DNA of 64,000 bases from Hominimerdicola alba 8 (GTDB lineage: Bacteria > Bacillota > Clostridia > Oscillospirales > Ruminococcaceae): positions 1 to 64,000 of the forward strand of contig NZ_ADKM02000031.1 of the NCBI RefSeq assembly GCF_000178155.2, read 5' to 3'. Shown here piece by piece: positions 50,291-59,464 of this stretch. The notes beneath the pieces are model-generated. The model worked only from the letters and a program-made list of their open reading frames with translations, did no database searches and had not been told where the DNA came from. Numbering within the stretch: the first letter of the stretch is position 1; each line of letters starts with the position of its first letter. The position numbers and the translations under genes are program-made.

Positions 50291-51073
50291 ATGAGCAATA
50301 GAAACAACGAGATCACTGAATGCTTAAATGACACGATACAGCTGCTGAAAGAAGTAGAAGCAGGAATAGATATGAATAAATCAAACTATTGTAGGTTGTG
50401 CGATACTCCTTTACGACACACCGATACCCTCGGCAAACTTCTGGGCGAAAAACTTGGCTGCGTATATGTAAAAAGAGAGTCTACTTATTTTTGCTTCAAT
50501 TTCGATGGTGATACAGAAACAGAGATACACATTTCGATTAATGAACCATTCAACGTAGATATATTCCTAGAGCATTACTATACCAGAAGAGATTTCTTTT
50601 GGGGCGGTCTCGATCCATTTCACTACGATGCGTCTACGATATTAGAGAACATCAGAGTTAAAATAAGGAATTTAAAAAAACTTGATGAAAAACTGCAATA
50701 CCTAAAAGCAAAGAAATCAAGAATTGAAGAAACAATAGCAAAGGCAAACCAAAGCAGAAGTGTTATTTGGAAACTATTGAGTAGGTTTCAGACTTTTCAG
50801 TCCGATGATTGCTTCAAAGCAATCTTAGAAGAAACCCAAAAAGAAATAACAACAATCGAAGAACGAATAAAATGTTTACCGCCATTGCAAGAATTAAAAA
50901 TATCCGAACAGTATGCGGAAGAGGAAGCAAACCGCATTGAAAATGAAATGAAAATAACGCTTGAAAAGCAAAAAGCTAAGATTGAAGAGTATAGCATGAT
51001 ACTCTTCAAATGGACTGATACGGTTATGGTTTATGATCGAAGCGGTCAGAATGTTGGAAGATTATCAAAATAA
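50291..51073 (+). CDS. Hypothetical coiled-coil protein
   Basis: 260 residues. The N-terminal ~110 residues contain two Cys pairs (YCRLCD) and an aromatic-rich region; the rest (about 115-245) is mostly charged helix with heptad character (KKLDEKLQYLKAKKSRIEE and later KMTLEKQKAKIEE-type stretches). TAGGAG precedes the ATG. Ends before the duplicate terminator. No family recognised. Confidence 0.65.
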   Translation: MSNRNNEITECLNDTIQLLKEVEAGIDMNKSNYCRLCDTPLRHTDTLGKLLGEKLGCVYVKRESTYFCFNFDGDTETEIHISINEPFNVDIFLEHYYTRRDFFWGGLDPFHYDASTILENIRVKIRNLKKLDEKLQYLKAKKSRIEETIAKANQSRSVIWKLLSRFQTFQSDDCFKAILEETQKEITTIEERIKCLPPLQELKISEQYAEEEANRIENEMKITLEKQKAKIEEYSMILFKWTDTVMVYDRSGQNVGRLSK

Positions 51074-51112
51074 TCTACAATATGATTTAGACACACTTTA
51101 ATAGTAAACAGC

Positions 51113-51143
51113 AAAGCAGTCGAACACTTTCGGCTGCTTTTTT
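51113..51143 (+). terminator. Terminator (duplicated type)
   Basis: AAAGCAGTCGAA/TTCGGCTGCTTT; matches the one at 49875-49906 including the loop bases. Confidence 0.85.
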
Positions 51144-51188
51144 GTTTTCAAATTACGAAAAGACTATAAAGAGAAAGGAAAAAGATAG

Positions 51189-51554
51189 ATGTACAGCCTT
51201 GAAGAAGTTAAAAACGGACAATGTTCGTTGACAGTTACTGTGGTCGAAACAGACTACGGCAGATTTGTCACCGACGAATACATAGACGATGATGATCTGT
51301 ATTCTTCCTCGGCATTAGCCGATCATTTTGAAAACTGCGACTGTGGAGATGCAGATTATGCGGATATTGAAGTCGGTGTATACAGATACGGCGATCTCGA
51401 TGTTGATGCAGATGATATGCTCCCCGATGATGTACGTGAATATATCGAAAGTGACATCGAGAACTTTCTCAGCAAATGCGACCCTCTTGAAACTAACAAC
51501 TATGAGGTCGATCTGAGGGAACTGCTTGGACGAGAAGATGGAAGGAGTTACTAA
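51189..51554 (+). CDS. Acidic hypothetical protein
   Basis: 121 residues, very rich in Asp and Glu (YIDDDDLYSS, DVDADDMLPDD), with no basic patch. AGAAAGGAAA precedes the ATG. Strongly acidic small proteins on mobile elements are sometimes DNA mimics such as anti-restriction factors, but nothing more supports that here. It is 3 nt upstream of the exonuclease-domain gene and in the same operon. Confidence 0.6.
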   Translation: MYSLEEVKNGQCSLTVTVVETDYGRFVTDEYIDDDDLYSSSALADHFENCDCGDADYADIEVGVYRYGDLDVDADDMLPDDVREYIESDIENFLSKCDPLETNNYEVDLRELLGREDGRSY

Positions 51555-51557
51555 AAT

Positions 51558-53513
51558 ATGAACAGAGAAGATAACTTACAGATAATAGAGAACTCTGTAA
51601 CGCAGGAAACTTATAAAAAGATAGTGAGCAGGAACTATTCGGACGATGTTCTTAACTACATTTCAGGATACGGACCGACAATAGAGGTTTTTGCAGATAC
51701 TAAGTACAAAACCGAAACTGTTCACAAGCTGGCTGATGCACTGAGCAATCACAGGATAAGCACCTATGATATGATGGATATTATGAAAAGTTCGGTGAAC
51801 AGCGCTAAGAACGAACCATACACCGATGACTTTATCAAAAATATCGGCATAACTAACTTTAGGGAAAATATGGCGGCTTTTCTGACTTCAAATACTGCCG
51901 ATGTTTCCTATAATGATATAATATCAGGCTTAAGCAGCGGAATATATGAAGAAAACACTGTCGGCAGATTGCAGATAAATGATATGCTTGCATCTGAGAT
52001 GCGAAAGGCAGGCATAAATCTTACAGTTGAAAGCTATGAAGATGTGAACTACACACCTGTTCAGAAGCACATACTTTGCGAACGCATAAACTATATGCGC
52101 AAGAGTCCTGACTGGGAAGGAGTACGCAAGTCATTTGCCGAACCTATCATATCCGAGAATTTTGATGATATGATAATTCTTGATACCGAAACGACAGGAC
52201 TTTCACCTTCATACGATGAACTGCTGCAAGTGTCGATCATAAACGGCAAAGGTGAGGTTCTGTTTGACAGCTACTTTAAACCAAATGCAGCGTCATGGGA
52301 CGAAGCGCAGGCAGTAAACCACATCAGTCCTGAGATGGTGAAAAATTCACCGCGATTAAATGAAAAGGCTTACGAAATATCTCAGATACTCGATAAAGCG
52401 CACAAGATAGTCGGCTATAACGTGGATTTTGACCTCGATTTTCTTTGGCTCAACGGTGCAGGCGGCAGTAACGATAATTTCAAGAAAGTCGATGTAATGC
52501 AGATGTTTGCGCCGATATATGGAGAGATAAATGAAAAGTACGGCGGCTACAAATGGCAGAAGCTGACCAAAGCTGCCGACTATTATGGCTATGACTGGGA
52601 TAGCCACGCCGAGAGCGCACACAATTCTCTGGGCGATTGTTACGCGACACTGCATGTATACAAGTCTGTGCTTAGCGATCTTAAAAAGAAAGAAATATTC
52701 AGTGAGTATTGTAAACCACTGGACAGCGATGATGACCTCAGTGGAAAACTCCTAATACTTGTGCCGGAGGCGCTCAACGAAGATAATCAGAACAAGGCTA
52801 TGCTTTTCTTCTACGCAGAAAGTGCTGTACCTTCTGTCGTAGATGGCCGTCCGATGATAGTGTCCGGAAAATATCTAGCTGACGATATACGAGCAAGATA
52901 TGACCTTGACGCTATACTAGGTATCGCTGACAAAGATAAACTGCCTGCGTGGGCTGAAAACAAGTTGAGAACACTTGAAAAAGAACAGCTGGAGATCAAC
53001 GCAGAAATGAAGCAAACTGCTTATGACGAAAACATGGCTGCGTACAGATATATCAACGGCTTAGATGATCATGATGAACCGAGTGAGCAGGATGATGACG
53101 ACTACAGCTATGAGAATTTAAGTCACAGCATATTCCTCGACGAGATAAAAGATCAGTATGCAGATTTTCGCGATAATACACTTCGCATGACAGCAAAAGA
53201 TATTTTTGCGGCGGCATATGAGATCACCGCAAAGACTGCCATCAAAGAGAAACTCGTAAATGAAGATGTGATGCTCTCAGATGAACAGGAAACTGCACTT
53301 ATGCAGAGCGATAATATGCTCGATGAGATCTATCAGGATTGGCTTAAGACAGACAGTGAAGACTTTGCAGACTTGCCTACGGTAATAGTAAACACTGCCG
53401 AATATAGACACCTTTGTTCCAATCTTGAAAAACAGAATATCAACGATAGTGCAGTTGTTTATGAAGAAGAAACAGACGATACTCCCGCTGTAAGTACATG
53501 CAGAGGGCGCTGA
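51558..53513 (+). CDS. Large protein with a DnaQ-like 3'-5' exonuclease domain
   Basis: 651 residues. Residues about 205-380 form a DEDDh exonuclease: ILDTETTGLSP (first Asp and Glu), a middle GYNVDFDLDFL (second Asp) and HNSLGDC close to an A-S-A-H context (final His and Asp). The ~200 residues before it and ~270 after it show no known domain; the C-terminus is acidic. GAAGGAG lies before the ATG. It may proofread or process DNA ends during element transfer. Longer than free-standing exonucleases, so a multi-domain element-specific protein. Confidence 0.8.
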   Translation: MNREDNLQIIENSVTQETYKKIVSRNYSDDVLNYISGYGPTIEVFADTKYKTETVHKLADALSNHRISTYDMMDIMKSSVNSAKNEPYTDDFIKNIGITNFRENMAAFLTSNTADVSYNDIISGLSSGIYEENTVGRLQINDMLASEMRKAGINLTVESYEDVNYTPVQKHILCERINYMRKSPDWEGVRKSFAEPIISENFDDMIILDTETTGLSPSYDELLQVSIINGKGEVLFDSYFKPNAASWDEAQAVNHISPEMVKNSPRLNEKAYEISQILDKAHKIVGYNVDFDLDFLWLNGAGGSNDNFKKVDVMQMFAPIYGEINEKYGGYKWQKLTKAADYYGYDWDSHAESAHNSLGDCYATLHVYKSVLSDLKKKEIFSEYCKPLDSDDDLSGKLLILVPEALNEDNQNKAMLFFYAESAVPSVVDGRPMIVSGKYLADDIRARYDLDAILGIADKDKLPAWAENKLRTLEKEQLEINAEMKQTAYDENMAAYRYINGLDDHDEPSEQDDDDYSYENLSHSIFLDEIKDQYADFRDNTLRMTAKDIFAAAYEITAKTAIKEKLVNEDVMLSDEQETALMQSDNMLDEIYQDWLKTDSEDFADLPTVIVNTAEYRHLCSNLEKQNINDSAVVYEEETDDTPAVSTCRGR

Positions 53514-53533
53514 AATATGAAAGGTTGAAAAAA

Positions 53534-53851
53534 ATGGCAAAGAAAAACAACTTTCTGGAAAAACTCGATTTGCAGATCGACGAGGAAAAGATCTCAATAA
53601 TCGAGTTTTATCTCAGAGAAAATAAAGAAACGATCGATATAAGTGCGGAGATCTCCGCACTTATAAACAGCTACATCGACAAGCTGTATGTTAAGAAAGT
53701 ACCAAAATCAGTAAGACATTTTATTGACAACAAGGACAAGGAGGTCAAAAGTAATGAAAATGAAAGAAACGGATCAGAGGACAAAGGCACTGCTGGGAAT
53801 ATCGAATTACCCGATGCGCAATCAGTTCTCGATAATGGACGCGGCGGCTAG
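53534..53851 (+). CDS. DUF6103-like protein
   Basis: 105 residues. The region NFLEKLDLQIDEEKISIIEF and DISAEISALINSYIDKLY (each a partial quote) resemble a small helical family (DUF6103) found near recombinase genes of Clostridia elements. GAAAGG precedes the ATG at 53534. Its C-terminus overlaps the next gene by ~100 nt in another frame. DNA binding by a ribbon-helix-helix-like part is possible. Confidence 0.65.
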   Translation: MAKKNNFLEKLDLQIDEEKISIIEFYLRENKETIDISAEISALINSYIDKLYVKKVPKSVRHFIDNKDKEVKSNENERNGSEDKGTAGNIELPDAQSVLDNGRGG

Positions 53852-54266
53852 AGCCAGAGAACTGGGCTACACCGTCAAGGTGATAGTTGATACCCGCACA
53901 AAAGCCGTCTGCGAAATGATAGTTTTTGACAGAGATAACATTTTCTACTGCTCGGCGGCTGATCTTATAGATAATACTAAGGACACGTCGCTTATCAAGT
54001 ACGGTACAGTGACTGACAGCGGTGCTGCCCTTACTTTTAATGAGATCGGTACTGTTACCGCTGACGAACTGAAATATGCGGTGAGCGAAGGCAGGCTGTT
54101 CCCGATAGACCCTATCCCAAGAGAAAAGAAAAAAACAGGCAGACTTGTAGAAACTGAAGCGGCTTTTTCACGCTGGGTCAGAGCGAGGGGAATGCACCCT
54201 TTCGTAAAAGGCAGGCGCATAAAGACCGACTCGGGTTCTGAGGTCGTCTATACAACAATATACTGA
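53754..54266 (+). CDS. Hypothetical protein
   Basis: 170 residues, started at an ATG with AAGGAGG 10 nt before; it overlaps the end of the DUF6103-like gene. Looks like a compact alpha/beta protein with a basic C-terminus (WVRARGMHPFVKGRRIK). Overlaps the next gene by one base (TGATG). No family recognised. Confidence 0.65.
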   Translation: MKMKETDQRTKALLGISNYPMRNQFSIMDAAARARELGYTVKVIVDTRTKAVCEMIVFDRDNIFYCSAADLIDNTKDTSLIKYGTVTDSGAALTFNEIGTVTADELKYAVSEGRLFPIDPIPREKKKTGRLVETEAAFSRWVRARGMHPFVKGRRIKTDSGSEVVYTTIY

Positions 54267-54916
54267 TGCCTAAGATCATCGAGGACAGCGCTGTATATAC
54301 GGGCAAGAATGGCAGGCTGTATGAGCTGGGCAAAGTCTTCATGTATACAGCAGTTGTTCAAGATTTTCAAAGCCGTACCTATGCGGTCATCACAAAACCT
54401 AATATTTCTGATGATGGACTTCTGTGGTGGCGCACCAAGCAGGACGGTTTCAAAAGCAGAACCAAAGCCACCAAAACAGCAAAGGAGCTAGATCAGATGT
54501 ACTCACTGATGGAAAAGAACCAAGAGATAAAAAATGTTGCAGAAGATATTGACGATCTTATATCAAAATCATATATAAGTAACTTCAACTATGATCTTGA
54601 TGAAGCATTCAATAAGATCATAGAAAAGCACAGCGAATTCGAGGTCGCACAGGCTGTTGCTCTCACTATTAATGCCAAATCATGGGACGGTCGTTTTTCA
54701 CAGCTTAATAAAGCATGGGCTGATAATTTCATAACTTTCAACGGCATAAAGACCGAAGAGTATGACCGCTTCTATGGCTGCAATACTCACTCGGCGCTTC
54801 TTGACGGATTTACAGATGTTGTCCGCAAGAATATAGCTAACCGCAGCATTACTGAACTGCGCGGCGAGAGTATCGCGGAAGAGCAGTTCATCGAGCAGAG
54901 TGCGGGCAGGAAGTAG
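54266..54916 (+). CDS. Hypothetical protein
   Basis: 216 residues, mostly helical and charged in the second half (KSRTKATKTAKELDQMY). Translationally coupled to the gene before it. No motif recognised; last gene of the operon that began at 51189. Confidence 0.6.
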   Translation: MPKIIEDSAVYTGKNGRLYELGKVFMYTAVVQDFQSRTYAVITKPNISDDGLLWWRTKQDGFKSRTKATKTAKELDQMYSLMEKNQEIKNVAEDIDDLISKSYISNFNYDLDEAFNKIIEKHSEFEVAQAVALTINAKSWDGRFSQLNKAWADNFITFNGIKTEEYDRFYGCNTHSALLDGFTDVVRKNIANRSITELRGESIAEEQFIEQSAGRK

Positions 54917-55024
54917 CACACTGCACAAATTGCTAACTACAATTTTATACACTTTTACTTTAACTCAATAACGCCATAGTGATTTTATCACTTTAAAGTG
55001 GTAAAATTTTGTGCATTATTGCTC

Positions 55025-55053
55025 TTGAAGTATATACGTATATATGTTATATT
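55025..55053 (+). promoter_or_regulatory. Promoter of the 55105 gene
   Basis: TTGAAG-N17-TATATT in an AT-rich gap; a palindrome AGTGATTTTATCACT lies at 54978-54992. Confidence 0.55.
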
Positions 55054-55104
55054 ATAGATAGAAGAAAACCAATATCTTGCAAAAATGAAAGGTGGGCTAA
55101 GACT

Positions 55105-56007
55105 ATGAACGATTACTATGCTCCATACTATGAGGAATATAAAAAGCGCAGCGCTATGCTTGAACTTGTAAGACCAGCCGATGAGGTCTATGCGTTCATT
55201 AACGAACAACTGGAACTGCATGAACGCTACATGAAACTAATGCGCGAAAATGCACCGGATGAAGAGTATGAGAAGTTCGACTCACCGTTCTGGCGTGACA
55301 ATGTGCGGAAGTTTGTCGGAGAAGAATTCTGGCAGGCATCTCACCTTGAACAGTACGACTACGCTCTCAGAACAAATGCTGATGTCTGGTGTCGTATGTA
55401 CGAATATTACTACGACATTTTCCGCGCAATGCTGAAATGCGAGCTGGAAGAGAATGACCGCATTGTTAATGCTCCTCTGGTTCTTGACAGACAGCACTTC
55501 GTAGAAAGCTGGGACGCGGCGAACATTCGCTTTTTGAAGTATGTTGCGGATCACAACATCAATAAGGATGAGTACTGGCAGAACTACGCTTATCATGTAT
55601 ACACCAAGTATTACGTGGAGTATTGTTCATATGTTAACAGAACTTCGCCTTCAAAGGAAATGGTAAAGAACCGTGAGCGTGAGGGGGAGATACCTTCTCT
55701 TGACAGGATACATTATAATAACTGGGCGCATGAGTATGCGTTGGAGATCGTTAACAGTCAGTACACCAACAGCCGTGATCTGGCAAAGGGGGCAAACTCC
55801 GACGGCATGATATGGGATAAGAGTTTTATCCCCAAGAAAGAAGAAAACATCAAGTGGGCAGCATTCAATCAGTACGAGTTCATGGCAGACCCTCGCTTCG
55901 TTGACTTGCTTGAACGGCTTGCCGCAGATAAGGGTGTTACACTCCCCGAAGCGTATGAGATATACAAAAGCGGGAAGTACACACCTATAATAATATCAGG
56001 CAGCTGA
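55105..56007 (+). CDS. Hypothetical protein, Tyr-rich
   Basis: 300 residues, mostly helical and unusually rich in Tyr and Trp (for example MYEYYYDIFRAML). Start at an ATG after GAAAGGTGGG. It resembles large hypothetical proteins (DUF3848/3849-like groups) common in Clostridia conjugative elements, but I cannot place it in a family with confidence. Single gene. Confidence 0.6.
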   Translation: MNDYYAPYYEEYKKRSAMLELVRPADEVYAFINEQLELHERYMKLMRENAPDEEYEKFDSPFWRDNVRKFVGEEFWQASHLEQYDYALRTNADVWCRMYEYYYDIFRAMLKCELEENDRIVNAPLVLDRQHFVESWDAANIRFLKYVADHNINKDEYWQNYAYHVYTKYYVEYCSYVNRTSPSKEMVKNREREGEIPSLDRIHYNNWAHEYALEIVNSQYTNSRDLAKGANSDGMIWDKSFIPKKEENIKWAAFNQYEFMADPRFVDLLERLAADKGVTLPEAYEIYKSGKYTPIIISGS

Positions 56008-56008
56008 T

Positions 56009-56058
56009 TTGACAATTTCTGCTTGATGTGGTATTATAAAGTGTGTCTAAAGACACAC
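56009..56058 (+). promoter_or_regulatory. Promoter of the HEPN/MNT operon with palindrome copy 2 over the start site
   Basis: TTGACA-N17-TATTAT (56009-56037), then GTGTGTCTAAAGACACAC at 56041-56058, followed at once by AAGGAGG. This position is that of a classical operator. Confidence 0.8.
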
Positions 56059-56076
56059 TTTAAGGAGGCATGACTG

Positions 56077-56382
56077 ATGGTTACGCTCGAAGAAATGTTA
56101 AACGACGAAACTATTCAAGACATAATCAAATATGCCAAACAGTATGACCTTGACAAAGTCGTGCTGTTCGGTTCAAGAGCGAAAGGCATTGCGCGAAAGT
56201 TCAGCGATTATGATCTGCTTATATACGGCGATGAACCGTCAATGCTAGATTATTATTTATTCCTTACAGATGAATACTTGTCACCATATTCTTTTGATGT
56301 GGTCATTGACGGTCACTATTCAAAAGAGTTGAAAGAAGAGGTAGATAATACGGGGGTTGTGATCTATGAAAAGGTACGATAA
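56077..56382 (+). CDS. Minimal nucleotidyltransferase (MNT) of a HEPN/MNT pair
   Basis: 101 residues. Pol-beta-type motif LFGSRAKGIARKFSDYDLLI: Gly-Ser, then the Asp-x-Asp pair (SDYDLL), and a third Asp in FDVVID. In HEPN/MNT systems the MNT protein inactivates the HEPN RNase, often by adding AMP to it. AAGGAGG precedes the start. Its end overlaps the HEPN start by 17 nt. Confidence 0.88.
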   Translation: MVTLEEMLNDETIQDIIKYAKQYDLDKVVLFGSRAKGIARKFSDYDLLIYGDEPSMLDYYLFLTDEYLSPYSFDVVIDGHYSKELKEEVDNTGVVIYEKVR

Positions 56383-56872
56383 ATATATTTCCGCTGTTAC
56401 TTCACTTAACAATTTTAAAGCTAAAATGCCGATGTATGAAGAAATGCAGGATAGTGATACAAAATCACTCATATACTCAGGCTATATAAATCATTATCAG
56501 CACACTTTTGAACTTTCGTGGAAGATCTGCAAGCAGCTTATGGGTTACGAGGGAATTGCTGATGCAGAAACAGGTTCTCCAAACACTATACTTCGTGCCT
56601 GTTTACATAACGGTTATATAGATAACTGGAATTTATGGAAGAAAGCACTTACAAGCCGAAATGACTGGACACACATATATAGCGGTGATGACGTAGAAGA
56701 TGCAGTAAAAACCATAAGCACAGACTACGTTCCCATGTTCAATGAGCTGGCTGATAAAGTGGAAGAAAAGATAGTTGAACTGTATAATGATGGTCTTATC
56801 CCTGAAGCGGAGATAGATGATACCATCATAGAACTTGCTGAGAACGGCAAGCCTTACTCGCCAAAACGATAA
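56366..56872 (+). CDS. HEPN-domain protein (HI0074 family), putative RNase toxin
   Basis: 168 residues, all helical. The HEPN RNase motif R-x4-H is present as RNDWTH (Arg98-His103). HI0074-type proteins pair with MNT proteins. The long C-terminal tail (about residues 130-168) is acidic. Overlaps the MNT gene. Together they form a toxin-antitoxin module that may stabilise the element. Confidence 0.85.
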   Translation: MKRYDKYISAVTSLNNFKAKMPMYEEMQDSDTKSLIYSGYINHYQHTFELSWKICKQLMGYEGIADAETGSPNTILRACLHNGYIDNWNLWKKALTSRNDWTHIYSGDDVEDAVKTISTDYVPMFNELADKVEEKIVELYNDGLIPEAEIDDTIIELAENGKPYSPKR

Positions 56873-56873
56873 A

Positions 56874-56891
56874 GTGTGTCTATAGACACAC
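56874..56891. repeat. 16-bp palindrome, copy 3
   Basis: GTGTGTCTATAGACACAC (core TGTGTCTATAGACACA) immediately after the HEPN stop and upstream of the lipoprotein gene. Confidence 0.9.
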
Positions 56892-56913
56892 TAAGAGAAT
56901 GGAGTTGACATAT

Positions 56914-58047
56914 ATGAAGATAAAAGCAGCAATATCTGCGTTACTGACAGCTGTGATGCTGACCGCCTGCGGGCAGACAGAACAGCCTGTATCTGATAGG
57001 GTAGATGTATCTGCCGCTGAAACTGCGGTCACTACCTCAGCTTACAGTGAAGATATAACAACAAGCGCTGAAACTACTACCACCACTACCGTTACAACTT
57101 CGATAGCTGATGAGGATAGTTCTGCGGTCGTATCATCTACGCCCAGCAGCACACAGCGTACAGTATCATCAACAAGTAAAGCTGCAACGGGCAAGGCGGC
57201 AACTACTACGAAGAAGTCTTCTACCACCACCAGACAGTCTTCTGCGAACGGTGGAACTGTCAACAACAATAACAATGTCAGCGGAAACAGCGGCGGCGCG
57301 GCTGCTCAGGCACAAGCACATCAGTCATCGTCGGGCGGAACAACAGCCGCTAGGCAGACACAAGCGCCTGTGACCACCACAACGCCCGCACCCGTAGTTA
57401 CTGCGGCACCTCCCCAGACTACCACCACAACAACTACAACTCAATATGTACCTGAGCCTGAACCTCAGCCTGAACCTGAACAGCGCTTATCAATTGATGA
57501 TGGCGTTATGGATCTGAAGCTGTATGACCCCGATCTTCTTAATGAATTATCAAGTATTTACGGCTCATTTTCCGATTACTTAGATCTTCAGCTTTGGACA
57601 TTCATTGACAGCTATCCTATAAATTGTCTTGACTTGTATAATGCCGGACAAAATCTCCAGTATGATGGCACAGAAGTTGGCAGACTTAGGGCTGTATGTC
57701 AGTATGCGTATGATTTAGGCGGTCGTAACTGCATAGAGTATGCACTTAATGCTTATTTCATAGCAAAAGGCGCTGGACTGGAATGCTATTTGGCGCGTTC
57801 AAATCAGTACGGCTGGTACGGTCATGTGTCAAACGTAGTAAATTATGAAGGTAATTATTATTTCATGGAACCACAAGTAAATATTCCAATAGATTGGAGC
57901 AGTATCGCTTTCGAAGGCTATGCAGACGATGGTTCAGGATTAGTAGGTGCATGCCAACTTGATCTTTTCTTCGATATAAATGAAAATCATTATTCATTTG
58001 ACATTAAACAAGATCTACAGATAACACAAAGCGAAATTCGCAATTAA
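56914..58047 (+). CDS. Lipoprotein with Thr-rich linker and transglutaminase-like domain
   Basis: 377 residues. A lipobox LTAC (Cys19) marks membrane anchoring by lipid. Residues about 25-190 are a low-complexity Thr/Ser/Ala linker ending in a Pro/Glu repeat (PEPEPQPEPEQ). The C-terminal ~180 residues contain NCIEYALNAYFIAKGAG, YGWYGHVSNV and YYFMEPQ, matching the Cys and His of transglutaminase-like proteases or cross-linkers; the acid position would be Glu rather than Asp. ATGGAG precedes the ATG at 56914. It could process or attach envelope proteins during transfer. Not tied to neighbours by overlap. Confidence 0.7.
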   Translation: MKIKAAISALLTAVMLTACGQTEQPVSDRVDVSAAETAVTTSAYSEDITTSAETTTTTTVTTSIADEDSSAVVSSTPSSTQRTVSSTSKAATGKAATTTKKSSTTTRQSSANGGTVNNNNNVSGNSGGAAAQAQAHQSSSGGTTAARQTQAPVTTTTPAPVVTAAPPQTTTTTTTTQYVPEPEPQPEPEQRLSIDDGVMDLKLYDPDLLNELSSIYGSFSDYLDLQLWTFIDSYPINCLDLYNAGQNLQYDGTEVGRLRAVCQYAYDLGGRNCIEYALNAYFIAKGAGLECYLARSNQYGWYGHVSNVVNYEGNYYFMEPQVNIPIDWSSIAFEGYADDGSGLVGACQLDLFFDINENHYSFDIKQDLQITQSEIRN

Positions 58048-58068
58048 CTTTTAATAAAGAATATCACT

Positions 58069-58101
58069 AAGCACTTAACAATTTTGTTAGGTGCTTTTTT
58101 T
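58069..58101 (+). terminator. Terminator of the lipoprotein gene
   Basis: AAGCAC-TTAACA/TGTTAG-GTGCTT with seven T. Confidence 0.85.
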
Positions 58102-58156
58102 AGTGCTTTAATAGAAATCTATTGCAATGTTTTTTGATGATGAAAGGAAATTAAAA

Positions 58157-58318
58157 ATGACGATATATAACGTAATTATGACGGCTTTTTTTGTTGTAGC
58201 AATTTTACTGATTGCTTTCGGGCTTCCTCGTATAATAGATAAGTATTATGACGGAGAGATCTCACGAATACAAGCTGAAAGGCGACACTCCCATTACGGC
58301 AGGCTTCAGAAGATATGA
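58157..58318 (+). CDS. Small single-helix membrane protein
   Basis: 53 residues with one membrane helix (MTAFFVVAILLIAFGL). Ribosome site GAAAGGAAA at suitable distance. Its 3' end overlaps the topoisomerase fragment by ~70 nt, where a deletion joined the two; the tail after the helix may be partly created by that event. Confidence 0.5.
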   Translation: MTIYNVIMTAFFVVAILLIAFGLPRIIDKYYDGEISRIQAERRHSHYGRLQKI

Positions 58319-59201
58319 GCCGAAAAAGAACGAGGAAAACAGTGATGACAGTCCGCCCGTTCTTCCTTCTTTTTCTCAGGGAGAGTTATTGCAGATAACA
58401 TGGATCATAGACAGCAAAATGACAAAAGCGCCGCCGCGATACACCATCGACAGCCTGAACACCTACCTTAAAGCGCCTTTTGCGAAAACTGAAACTGTGA
58501 AAGGCGATGACAGCGAAGCAGATGACAGTGAACTGTATAATGCCGTAAAAAAGGGCATGGAGATAGGAAGTGTTGCAACACGAACAGGTATCATCACCAA
58601 AACAGTCAAACAGTACGGTTATCTGGAGATCAAGAAAAATCAGTATTACTGCACAGATAAAGGCGCGGCTTTCATCGGCTATCTGCATCAGCTGAATATT
58701 GACCTTTTCTTAGAGCGCAACGTAGAATTCAACATGATGCTCAAATCGGTCGAACTCGGCACTACTTCCATGCAGGAAACCATTGACCGCACTGCCGATG
58801 AACTGCGAAAAATAATCTCACAAGATGTTGAAATAAGTTCTGCGGCAAGATTTGAAAGTGATGATAGTCTGGGTAAATGCCCGTTCTGCGGCAGTGAAGT
58901 CCGCGATGGCAAGAAAAATTACTACTGTGCAGGATATAAGTCAGGCTGCAAGTTCGTGATATTCAAAAGTTCTTACTGCAAGTTCTCGTTTGTCAAAGAC
59001 GGAAAAGTCATAGAGTATTCAAAGCCGTTCTCAGTCACCAAAGCAAATGCCAAAGCACTTCTGAATGGCGGCAAAACAACAGTTTCCATAGAAGAAAAGA
59101 GCGGCAAAGGCAAATACAAGATCGGCGTTACGTTCAAGCCTGACAACAAACACGAATTTGTGGGAATAGAACGTATCCCTGAGAAAAAGAAAGGTGGATA
59201 A
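58248..59201 (+). pseudogene. 5'-truncated type IA topoisomerase (TopB, topoisomerase III-like)
   Basis: The 317-codon frame starts inside the small membrane gene. It matches the C-terminal half of topoisomerase III: LPSFSQGELL, RYTIDSLNTYLKAP-type gate region (IGSVATRTGIITKTVKQYGY quoted in part) and a zinc-finger-like CPFCGSEVRDGKKNYYCAG. The TOPRIM domain and the catalytic Tyr, some 400 residues in normal TopB, are missing. No ribosome site fits the first ATG. Such topB genes are common on conjugative elements; this copy cannot be an active topoisomerase. Confidence 0.75.
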
Positions 59202-59204
59202 GTT

Positions 59205-59432
59205 ATGAAATACTATGACGGCGAAGGATCTGACAGGATAGAACTCACACCATCGGCAGGCGGCAAGGACTGTCTTGGAAATGGTGAGCATGAAGGCATC
59301 GAGATACGCTGTGACGAATGTGACTTTCTTATGTTATGCTCAAAAACTGTGTCTATAGACACACTTCCCCGCCCGAAGGTAAATCGTTCGGGTGGGGACT
59401 TTTATGGTATTGACAAATTAAAAAAAATGTAG
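59205..59432 (+). CDS. Small hypothetical protein
   Basis: 75 residues. The first ~47 residues are compact with a CDECDF Cys pair. The last part runs across the palindrome copy 4 and a hairpin (59367-59398), so the original gene may have ended earlier and been altered by a sequence insertion. AAAGGTGG precedes the ATG. Confidence 0.4.
   Translation: MKYYDGEGSDRIELTPSAGGKDCLGNGEHEGIEIRCDECDFLMLCSKTVSIDTLPRPKVNRSGGDFYGIDKLKKM
59348..59363. repeat. 16-bp palindrome, copy 4
   Basis: TGTGTCTATAGACACA, followed by a CCCCGCCCGAA/TTCGGGTGGGG hairpin. Confidence 0.9.
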
Positions 59433-59438
59433 TATAAT
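59410..59438 (+). promoter_or_regulatory. Promoter of brnTA
   Basis: TTGACA-N17-TATAAT; repeated ATAATTAT motifs (59436-59468) just downstream may be the BrnA operator. Confidence 0.8.
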
Positions 59439-59464
59439 AATTATAGGATAATTATGACATAATT

